Below, in pieces: positions 35,588-42,500 of a DNA stretch of 64,000 nucleotides; the stretch's first letter is position 1, and each line of letters opens with the position of its first letter. The stretch comes from Eubacterium sp. GTDB taxonomy: Bacteria; Bacillota; Clostridia; Lachnospirales; Lachnospiraceae. The notes under the pieces are model-generated. The model saw only the letters and a program-made list of their open reading frames with translations. It made no database searches and was not told the origin of the DNA. The DNA is taken from assembly GCA_021769425.1 (NCBI GenBank), contig JAETSX010000002.1, positions 1 to 64,000 of the forward strand, written 5' to 3'. The position numbers were made by a program, and so were the translations under genes.

Positions 35588-36973
35588 CTACCGTATAATT
35601 TCATTTTCCTTTATCGCAGAGGAATCCAATGCGATATGGTCATACAGAGAAATGCCGTAATTTGTTCCGGTATCCACAATCGTATACTCCTGGTTCTGAA
35701 ATAATATCTCCACTTTGCGGAACACAGCATATCCTCTGTTAATATTATAAACTCCCTGCAGGGATGCTGTTTCTTCCAGGTTGTATTTCTCATTGGAATC
35801 CGGTTTAATCACAATATCCCCTTTTTCCAATCCATTTCCGGTGATATAATACTTATCTTCCGTTTCCTCCGCCACAGAAACAGGGGTAAATTCCATCACG
35901 GTTTTACCTTTTTCATCCTCGTACTGACGGGTTACCCCATTGGTATTGTCATCTCCGCCTTTGGTGAGGAATTCCTTGGGAATCAGGAAAAAAGACTTCT
36001 TGGTCAATGCCGTATTGGGAATCTTAAGACCGCTGGTGTCCGACAGCAGCAGTTCTATATCCAGATACCGATCTGTGGCAAATCTGCCTGCCGAATTCTG
36101 AAAATTAATAATCAGATACCATTTATCATCCTGATTTAAAATGCGGGAGGCTCCCCATGCAGTGGAATTATCCTTCTTAAATTCCACTTGGATATTGCTT
36201 TCCTTTGCCAGATCTTCCGCCAGATCTTTTTCAATGGGAACCACCAGATTCCAGATTTCACTGGTGATAAGCTTAAAGGCAGGTTCTCCCGCTGTCACCT
36301 GTTCCCGGGACATCAAATTATTCTTTGTGTGGGCTGACGCATTGAAAATATCTTCTGTAAAATTATCCGCTGTCACATTTTCCAGACCATCTGTGTTATA
36401 CACCACAATGCCCGGCTCCGGCGCAAGATAAGAATGGAAACCGGCAGAACCTCCGTTATAATTGTCCAAACTCGACAAGGCATTGGATCCGATGGCTTCC
36501 ATCAATTCCGCTTCCATATCGTATTGGAAGGTATAGACCTGGTAAAAATTTGCATTGGAATAATCCAGCACATAGTTTGCGGCCGTTTTCTCCAATTCAT
36601 CATAAGAGCCCTTTTCCTTAAAAAGCTGACCATCGTTTTGACTGGCAATTTCCTGATAAAAGTCTCCCGTTTCATCAATGGAATATACGTAAGAGCTGAC
36701 GCTGACTCTGGCAGCGTCTTTACTGTAATAATTGATGTAGCCGGATTTCTCCGTCTGAAATACTTTTTCTTCCCGCAGAACCACTCCGGTAAAAGTATTA
36801 TTCTGTGTAATTGTCCCCTGGGTCACCTCATACACTGCCACCTGCTTAGCCGTAAAATACTGGAAAATATTATAAAGCATATACACAAAAATAATAAGGA
36901 ATACCAGTACTCCTATATTGAAATGGGACATTCTATGGAATTTTACAATTTTTTTATTTTTCTTATTTGACAT
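35588..36973 (-). CDS. HlyD-like membrane adaptor protein
   Basis: A protein of about 461 residues with a short cytoplasmic basic N-terminus, one membrane helix (about residues 18-40) and a large outer part with the HlyD/biotinyl-lipoyl-like features: GTITQNNTFTGVVLREEKVFQTEKSGYI near the start and paired beta segments (IVVYNTDGLENV, IPNTALTKKSFFLIPKE) later. Such adaptors normally join an ABC or MFS exporter. No transporter is adjacent. The gene instead precedes yggS-sepF-ylmH, so a role at the division site is possible. The start at 36973 is favoured over one 12 codons earlier. Confidence 0.75.
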   Translation of the reverse strand: MSNKKNKKIVKFHRMSHFNIGVLVFLIIFVYMLYNIFQYFTAKQVAVYEVTQGTITQNNTFTGVVLREEKVFQTEKSGYINYYSKDAARVSVSSYVYSIDETGDFYQEIASQNDGQLFKEKGSYDELEKTAANYVLDYSNANFYQVYTFQYDMEAELMEAIGSNALSSLDNYNGGSAGFHSYLAPEPGIVVYNTDGLENVTADNFTEDIFNASAHTKNNLMSREQVTAGEPAFKLITSEIWNLVVPIEKDLAEDLAKESNIQVEFKKDNSTAWGASRILNQDDKWYLIINFQNSAGRFATDRYLDIELLLSDTSGLKIPNTALTKKSFFLIPKEFLTKGGDDNTNGVTRQYEDEKGKTVMEFTPVSVAEETEDKYYITGNGLEKGDIVIKPDSNEKYNLEETASLQGVYNINRGYAVFRKVEILFQNQEYTIVDTGTNYGISLYDHIALDSSAIKENEIIR

Positions 36974-37044
36974 ATCATTCAAGTCCTGTCTTCTGAAAAA
37001 ATGTTCCAAGCAACAGTTCAGTCAAGCGCAGGCTCATCTAAGTT

Positions 37045-37073
37045 ATTTTAACACTTTAAAAGCGGAAACTCAA
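37045..37073 (-). promoter_or_regulatory. Promoter of the HlyD-like/sepF run
   Basis: On the minus strand TTGAGT (37073-37068) and TAAAAT (37050-37045) are exactly 17 bp apart, 72 bp before the start at 36973. The -35 box lies in the first of two 44-bp repeats. Confidence 0.6.
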
Positions 37074-37145
37074 TGCTGCTTTCAGAAATTTCTGGCATCA
37101 TAAAAGCGGAAACTCAATGCTGCTTCCAGAAACTCCCAACATGAT
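37058..37145. repeat. Two tandem 44-bp direct repeats
   Basis: Copies 37058-37101 and 37102-37145 share an identical AAAAGCGGAAACTCAATGCT start and then diverge towards the end. Each includes the -35-like ACTCAA, but only the first has a -10 box at the right distance. The duplication lies between two divergent genes. Confidence 0.75.
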
Positions 37146-37192
37146 TTTTCCCCTGCTGGAAATACTAAATTCATGTAAAAGGAGGAATGCAT

Positions 37193-37405
37193 ATGAATAC
37201 CAAAGGTTTAGATTACACACTACTGGCACTTGTGATTATTGGCGCTGTCAACTGGGGATTGATTGGACTATTCCGTTTCGACCTGGTATCATTTTTATTC
37301 GGCGATATGAGCTGGCTCACCCGGATCATCTATGGAATTGTAGGAATCGGCGGTCTGTACCTCTGCAGTGTATTTGGACGTATCCGTTCCATCAACGAAG
37401 CTTAG
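37193..37405 (+). CDS. DUF378 small membrane protein
   Basis: A 70-residue protein with two membrane helices: LDYTLLALVIIGAVNWGLIGLF and IIYGIVGIGGLYLCSVFG. The motif AVNWGLIG near the N-terminus defines the DUF378 (YuzA-like) family, whose function is unknown. The start at 37193 has AAGGAGG at seven bases; an ATG six bases earlier is too close to it. It is a single-gene unit with its own terminator, divergent from the HlyD-like gene. Confidence 0.88.
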   Translation: MNTKGLDYTLLALVIIGAVNWGLIGLFRFDLVSFLFGDMSWLTRIIYGIVGIGGLYLCSVFGRIRSINEA

Positions 37406-37429
37406 TACCATTTGAATGCAACAGAGAAT

Positions 37430-37464
37430 GGGGCTATCGAACTTATTGCGATAACCCCTTTTCT
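37430..37464 (+). terminator. Terminator of the DUF378 gene
   Basis: GGGGCTATCG pairs with CGATAACCCC (one internal mismatch), followed by TTTTCTT on the plus strand. Confidence 0.8.
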
Positions 37465-37492
37465 TAAATGTAACTTCTATCTGCTCTTCTGC

Positions 37493-37912
37493 TTATAAAG
37501 ATACGAGAACTTTACCTTTGGTACACTCTGGCAAATCACTTTCATTCCTGGAAATGCTCAAAACAAAATTAACATGGAATTTCTCACTGATATTCTCCAG
37601 CTTCGTAATGGCATGGCTGATATCACTGTCTTCCAATTTGGCAATGGTAAGGAAACTGTCTAAATACATCTCTTCCAAATCATGATCCTGGGAAATGATT
37701 CCAGAAAGAAATCCCAAAAATTCATCACAATTTGAAAGCATATAATCTGAAACATTGATCAAACGAACTTTATTGCTTAATTCATACATATGTTTCTGGC
37801 TCTTATCCAGATATACGATATTACCGGTAGCTGACTTTACCGATTCATTCACCTTTTCCAACAAATGTTTTGTTTTTCCTTTTCCCTTTTCTCCAGCTAT
37901 AATTTGTACCAT
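37493..37912 (-). CDS. Small P-loop protein, function unknown
   Basis: A 139-residue cytoplasmic protein with a Walker A loop near its N-terminus (GEKGKGKTKH). No clear Walker B or sensor motif follows. Relatives in clostridia are sometimes labelled twitching-motility or ATPase proteins, but there are no pilus genes near. The start has AGGAGGAG upstream. It stands alone between a terminator and the carboxypeptidase gene. Nucleotide binding is likely; the role is open. Confidence 0.7.
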   Translation of the reverse strand: MVQIIAGEKGKGKTKHLLEKVNESVKSATGNIVYLDKSQKHMYELSNKVRLINVSDYMLSNCDEFLGFLSGIISQDHDLEEMYLDSFLTIAKLEDSDISHAITKLENISEKFHVNFVLSISRNESDLPECTKGKVLVSL

Positions 37913-38047
37913 GACAATCTCCTCCTAGTCTCAACCGTATTTGTACAAAATAGATAAATGCTTTCTGTAAATTCTCGGTTTCATTCCCTATTTTGCATGA
38001 CAACAGTAGTGTTTATGTTGTAATTATAGTATATATTCACAAAGAAT

Positions 38048-39127
38048 TCAACCGCTATTTGAAATTTCTTTCAGCAATTGTGTCATTTCTTCGTAAAGCC
38101 CGTCTGCATTGTCTGCCTTAAAAACAATGGAAATATAAGGGTCCTCACCCTTTTTGCTGTACAAAACCAGACAGGAGCCCGCATCGCTGGTGGTCCCTGT
38201 TTTTCCGCCGATCACCTGGATTCCTTCCGGCTGATCCTTTTCTCCGGTAAGAAATTTGTTGGTGGTGGTCCAATCTTTGGTCACTGCCTCCCCCGCAGAA
38301 TTGGTAATTTCCGCCGTATGGGATCGGGTGCTGATAATTTTCTCAAATTCTTCCTTCTGAATGGCAGTATTAAAAATCAGATACATGTCATATACCGTAG
38401 TATAATGTTCCTCATTCTGCAGACCGTGGGGATTTACAAAGTTAGAATTAGTGGCCCCTATCGCTTTAGCCTCCTGATTCATCAATTTTGCAAACTCTTC
38501 GGAACTTCCGGAAACCAGATCTGCAATGACATTTGCCGCATCGTTCCCGCTGCAGAGAATCAGTCCATAAAGTAAATGTTCCAGTGTAACTGTATCTCCA
38601 ACGGCAAGGCCGCAGACCGAAGAACCCGGTTCTAATTGAAGCTCTGCTTCCGTCACAGTTGCAGCGGCTTTTAAGTCGCCGTGCTTGAGAGCCACATAAG
38701 CAGTTAAAATCTTAGTGGTGCTTGCAGGATAGAGGCGTTCATGCACATTCTTGCCGAATTTCATATTCTTTTCTTTCAAATCAAACAAGCCGGCCGCCTG
38801 GGAAAGAGAATCTGTCACATTCTCACTCAGTACATTCTCATTTCCTGCCACACAGAGCTCTTTTGCAAAAAAATCATATTCCACATTTTCACTGGTTCCT
38901 GCGGCTGTGGTCAGACCATAAACCCTGGCGCTTTCTGTAATATCATAGGCATTTTCTATTTTTACCGGTTCACCGCATCCGCAAATCAATACAAAAGACA
39001 GAATCAGGCCTGCAATGCCAGAAACTTTCTTTCTGCTGTGAGATACCCCGGCTTTCATCATATGGGTGGTCATGAGGTTTGCCAGACGGCAAGCGGAGCA
39101 TGACAATAATTTATTTATACATTTCAC
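38048..39127 (-). CDS. D-alanyl-D-alanine carboxypeptidase, S11 family lipoprotein
   Basis: Trims the terminal D-alanine from peptidoglycan stem peptides outside the cell. All three S11 motifs are present: PASTTKI (SxxK), CSGND (SxN) and GGKTGTT (KTG). A hydrophobic segment ends ICGCGEP, which fits a lipobox. The start is unclear. The frame opens at a GTG (39127) inside the mgsA end, and its first codons (LLSCSACRLANLM) are translated hairpin-repeat DNA. ATG codons at 39061 and 39058 would give a normal signal peptide but have no ribosome site. The repeat may have replaced the native start region. Confidence 0.85.
   Translation of the reverse strand: MKCINKLLSCSACRLANLMTTHMMKAGVSHSRKKVSGIAGLILSFVLICGCGEPVKIENAYDITESARVYGLTTAAGTSENVEYDFFAKELCVAGNENVLSENVTDSLSQAAGLFDLKEKNMKFGKNVHERLYPASTTKILTAYVALKHGDLKAAATVTEAELQLEPGSSVCGLAVGDTVTLEHLLYGLILCSGNDAANVIADLVSGSSEEFAKLMNQEAKAIGATNSNFVNPHGLQNEEHYTTVYDMYLIFNTAIQKEEFEKIISTRSHTAEITNSAGEAVTKDWTTTNKFLTGEKDQPEGIQVIGGKTGTTSDAGSCLVLYSKKGEDPYISIVFKADNADGLYEEMTQLLKEISNSG
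39047..39103 (-). repeat. Diverged copy of the 19.4-kb hairpin repeat
   Basis: The stem GTTTGCC-AGAC-GGCAAGC (39077-39094) followed by GAGCATGA matches the GCCCGCC-GGAC-GGCAGGC stem and GAGCATGA of the array at 19439-19690, and the flanking CATGAGG / TATGGGTGG bases align as well. Paired positions differ in both arms, so the hairpin is kept while the sequence drifts. Confidence 0.6.
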
Positions 39128-39506
39128 GCCACTCTAAATCTCCTCTGTCCAATGATTTAATTAACAATTCTGCCGTGGCAAGATTGGTTGCCAGCGGAAT
39201 ATTGTGAGTATCGCATAAATGAACCACATTGTTCACATCCGGTTCATGGGATTTCGGCGTTAAGGGATCCCGTAAAAAGATCACAAGGTCAATCTGATTA
39301 TGTTCAATCTGAGCCCCAAGCTGCTGGGCCCCTCCCAGATGTCCGGCAAGATATTTGTGAATTGACAGATTTGTCACTTCTTCAATCAACCTTCCTGTAG
39401 TGCCTGTGGCATACAAATCGTTTTTACAGAGAATTCCCCGATAAGCAATACAAAAATTCTGCATCAGTTTTTTCTTGGAATCATGTGCAATTAATCCTAT
39501 ATTCAT
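39111..39506 (-). CDS. mgsA: Methylglyoxal synthase
   Basis: Converts dihydroxyacetone phosphate to methylglyoxal and phosphate, a release valve when sugar phosphates build up. The 131-residue protein has IGLIAHDSKK at the start, the phosphate-binding TGTTGRLIEE, GGAQQLGAQI and the catalytic-aspartate region FLRDPLTPKSHEPDV, with ATNLATAELL near the end. It follows rodA by one base gap, a common clostridial arrangement, so it is cotranscribed with cell-shape genes. Confidence 0.95.
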   Translation of the reverse strand: MNIGLIAHDSKKKLMQNFCIAYRGILCKNDLYATGTTGRLIEEVTNLSIHKYLAGHLGGAQQLGAQIEHNQIDLVIFLRDPLTPKSHEPDVNNVVHLCDTHNIPLATNLATAELLIKSLDRGDLEWREMYK

Positions 39507-39507
39507 T

Positions 39508-40638
39508 TTAAAAACCCTCCATTCTGTACTTCAGCGGCTGAAGCCCCACATTTAATACAAGTCCTACTCCGATAAAAAGGCTAACCAACGACGTTAGCCC
39601 GTAACTGACAAAGGGCAGCGGCAATCCGGTATTGGGCATCAGTCCGGTTACCACACAGATATTTACAAAAGTCTGAAATCCAATCCAGACAGCAACCCCG
39701 CCGCAGATCAGGCGGCCGGATAAATCCTTCGCTTTTCTTCCAATCAGAATACATTCAATCACAATCAAAAGCAGCAGAGCCAGTATCACAGCGCTTCCTA
39801 CAAATCCCAGTTCTTCTCCTGCAACTGCGAAAATAAAGTCTGTCTGAGGCTCCGGTATATAATTGCCGTTTTTCACGGAAAATGCCGTATCATTATTCAG
39901 TCCCTTACCCCATAATTGCCCGGAACCGATTGCCATGATAGAATTCTGCTGCTGATATGCATCCTTCGCATATTTCTCCGGCTGCAGCCAGGCCATGATA
40001 CGCCGCCATTGATAACCGTCGAGAATCTTCTGATTCGGCTGCAGAATCAGATAAATAAACAAACTTCCTGCAGGCACCAAAACTGCCAGTACGCCTGCTA
40101 TTATTTTATAACTTAATCCGCTTAAAAACAAGAGTGCAATGAAAATTATTGCAACAACAATACTGGTAGACAGATCCGGCTGTTCTTCAATCATGAACCA
40201 GGGAATAAAAATCAATACGCCGGAAATCAAAATCACAGGCAGGGTGTTTATTTTCTCCTGATATTTTCCAAAAAACCAGGAAAAAAACAAAATCAGCAGC
40301 ACTTTGGACAGCTCAGAGGGCTGGAACCGAAATCCACCCACTTCAATCCAGCGACCGGCGCCGTTGGCATCGCTTCCAAATACATGAAATGTAATCAGAG
40401 AAAGCAGCCCTATATTGAAAATATAAATCAGCCAGTTAAAACGCAATATAAAGGAATAATCAATCAGGGAAACCACTGCCATGACAAAAAGTCCCAGCAG
40501 CAGACCAAGCACCTGTTTGCTCTGTACAGATTTCTGCGCGCTCCCAATGACGCTGATTCCCAGCATGGTAAGCGCAATCACATAGACAATCAAACGAAAA
40601 TTGTAATTTTTAATCTGATATTGTTTTAACATAATCAC
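39508..40638 (-). CDS. rodA: Rod-shape glycosyltransferase RodA
   Basis: SEDS-family peptidoglycan polymerase that extends glycan strands during elongation with its partner PBP2. The 376-residue protein has about ten membrane helices and the SEDS signatures FQPSELSK, EEQPDLSTS and TGLPLPFVSYGLTSL. Its partner mrdA and the Mre proteins are in the same transcript, with minCDE between. The start may be MLKQYQ, two codons in. Confidence 0.94.
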   Translation of the reverse strand: MIMLKQYQIKNYNFRLIVYVIALTMLGISVIGSAQKSVQSKQVLGLLLGLFVMAVVSLIDYSFILRFNWLIYIFNIGLLSLITFHVFGSDANGAGRWIEVGGFRFQPSELSKVLLILFFSWFFGKYQEKINTLPVILISGVLIFIPWFMIEEQPDLSTSIVVAIIFIALLFLSGLSYKIIAGVLAVLVPAGSLFIYLILQPNQKILDGYQWRRIMAWLQPEKYAKDAYQQQNSIMAIGSGQLWGKGLNNDTAFSVKNGNYIPEPQTDFIFAVAGEELGFVGSAVILALLLLIVIECILIGRKAKDLSGRLICGGVAVWIGFQTFVNICVVTGLMPNTGLPLPFVSYGLTSLVSLFIGVGLVLNVGLQPLKYRMEGF

Positions 40639-40689
40639 TGTTCCTTATACCTATAGTCCTTCATAGTCAGCCTGCCTGTACCGCATGGT

Positions 40690-40971
40690 TTATCGGGAAG
40701 CATTGGGATGTTTCATATCTTTAATCGGGATATTTGCGTACAATGCAGGCACATTCCCGTTATTTCCCTCAGATTCCGTCTGGGTAATCTGAATATCCAG
40801 ACCTTCCGCATCAATTTCCATATATTTTGAAATAACCTGGATAATATCATTTTTAATCATTTCCATCACATCCGGAGAACAGTTTGCACGGTCGGAAACC
40901 AACACTAATTTTAATCGGTCTTTGGCGATGTCCCCGGAGGATTTTCTTTTAAATAAATCCATTAAACCCAT
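40690..40971 (-). CDS. minE: Division-site factor MinE
   Basis: A 93-residue protein that stimulates MinD ATPase and drives Min oscillation, so that division is kept from the poles. The N-terminal membrane and MinD-binding region (MGLMDLFKRKSSGDIAKDRLKLVLVSDRA) and the dimerisation half with MKNDIIQVISKYMEID-like pattern are clear. It follows minD. Having MinE rather than DivIVA/MinJ implies an oscillating Min system. Confidence 0.94.
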   Translation of the reverse strand: MGLMDLFKRKSSGDIAKDRLKLVLVSDRANCSPDVMEMIKNDIIQVISKYMEIDAEGLDIQITQTESEGNNGNVPALYANIPIKDMKHPNASR

Positions 40972-40983
40972 AGTGGTTTCCTC

Positions 40984-41775
40984 CTAATTTTTCTTGAAAA
41001 TCTCTTTCAGTTTCCCCCATACGCTGGATTTGATTTCCAAATCCAAAAACGGCACCTCTTCTCCCAATATTCTGTGGCAGATATTTTCAAAGGCTTTTCC
41101 TGCCAGGCAGTCGGAGCCAACCAGAGGCTCTCCCTGATTGGTGGAAATTACAATCTGCTCATCATCCGGCACCGCGCCGATGAGATCAATGGCAAGAATG
41201 TCAGTCACATCATTGATGTTCATCATGTCTCCCCGCTTTACCATATCCATACGGAGACGGTTGACTATCAACTCCGTCTGCTTTACCTCATGGGCGCCAA
41301 GAAGACCGATTATGCGATCTGCGTCTCGGATCGCGGAAACTTCCGGCGTGGTTACCACCAAAGCCCGGTCTGCCCCTGCAATGGCATTCTTAAAGCCCTG
41401 TTCAATTCCGGCCGGACAGTCCAGCAGAATATAGTCAAATTCTTCCCTTAATTCGTCAATCAATTTAATCATCTGTTCCGGCGACACGGCAGACTTATCT
41501 CTAGTCTGCGCAGAAGGAAGCAGAGAAAGATTGGGATAACGCTTATCCTTAATCAATGCCTGTTTCATGCGGCAGTTTCCCTCTATCACATCCACCAGGT
41601 TATACACGATTCTGTTTTCCAATCCCATCACCACATCCAGATTCCGAAGGCCGATATCGGTGTCAATCAGCACAACCTTTTTATTTAGCTGTGCAAGGCC
41701 TGTCCCAACATTCGCTGTGGTGGTAGTCTTCCCCACACCACCTTTTCCTGACGTTATAACAATTACTTCACTCAT
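40984..41775 (-). CDS. minD: Septum-site ATPase MinD
   Basis: Membrane-cycling ATPase that carries MinC. The 263-residue protein has the deviant Walker A KGGVGKTTTTANVG at the N-terminus, DTDIGLRNLD, DCPAGIEQGF (Walker B) and a C-terminal amphipathic targeting helix (VWGKLKEIFKKN). It starts behind AGGAGG and lies between minC and minE. Confidence 0.97.
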   Translation of the reverse strand: MSEVIVITSGKGGVGKTTTTANVGTGLAQLNKKVVLIDTDIGLRNLDVVMGLENRIVYNLVDVIEGNCRMKQALIKDKRYPNLSLLPSAQTRDKSAVSPEQMIKLIDELREEFDYILLDCPAGIEQGFKNAIAGADRALVVTTPEVSAIRDADRIIGLLGAHEVKQTELIVNRLRMDMVKRGDMMNINDVTDILAIDLIGAVPDDEQIVISTNQGEPLVGSDCLAGKAFENICHRILGEEVPFLDLEIKSSVWGKLKEIFKKN

Positions 41776-41796
41776 CCTACCATATCCTCCTGATTT

Positions 41797-42489
41797 TTAT
41801 ATACTATTCAAAAGACCCTTTGTAATCGGTTCAATATAAATATTCCCGTCTTTGACGATGGCTACCTGGGGTTCTGCCGCCGCCTGCTGTTTTCTGCCCC
41901 GCTTTTTTACGGCAAGAGGCGCTTTATCCGCACTTCTTCCTATGACATCTCCGATTTTGATCTGGATGGGATCCATGTCCAGCGCTGCTACAAATGCCTG
42001 TTCGTTTCCGTTTGCCCCCGCATAAGCATTGCCCTTCAGCGCCCCCAGCACTACAATATTTCCTTTAGAGACCACTTTCGCCCCCGGATTGATGTCTCCC
42101 AGGATAATTATGCTGGTTTCACAGTCCAAAACCTGTCCGGAACGAAGGGTTCCTTTGTAAAACTCTCCGGTCCTTCCTGCCTGTTCTTCCTCAAAACGCT
42201 CAATTTTCTGCCGGATCAGCTCTTCTTTCAGGGCATCATTATCTAAAATGCAGATAATATTCACCGCAGTATTATCTGTAATAGTTTCCACAATCCGAAA
42301 TTCTTCTTCCTGGGTCAGTTTCCTTCCTTCAAAAGAAATGGCCATTTTTGCATTTTTAAAAAACCCTTCCGATTCTTTAAAACGCTCCAACACGCAATCC
42401 AGCAGTTCTTCAAAATCCATGCTGCTGTCCAGTATCAGATTAATGCCGTATTTATTGCTCTTTAACATGACTGGCTTCGACAAATTCAT
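41797..42489 (-). CDS. minC: Septum-site inhibitor MinC
   Basis: Blocks FtsZ ring assembly away from midcell when bound to MinD. The 230-residue protein has an N-terminal MinC_N-like domain (MLKSNKYGINLILDSSMDFEELLDCVLERF) and the C-terminal beta-helix with LRSGQVLDCETSIIILGDINPGAKVVSKGNIVVLG. A basic stretch (KKRGRKQQ) near the C-terminus is slightly unusual. It directly follows mrdA. Confidence 0.93.
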   Translation of the reverse strand: MNLSKPVMLKSNKYGINLILDSSMDFEELLDCVLERFKESEGFFKNAKMAISFEGRKLTQEEEFRIVETITDNTAVNIICILDNDALKEELIRQKIERFEEEQAGRTGEFYKGTLRSGQVLDCETSIIILGDINPGAKVVSKGNIVVLGALKGNAYAGANGNEQAFVAALDMDPIQIKIGDVIGRSADKAPLAVKKRGRKQQAAAEPQVAIVKDGNIYIEPITKGLLNSI

Positions 42490-42500
42490 CCCTCCAAATT

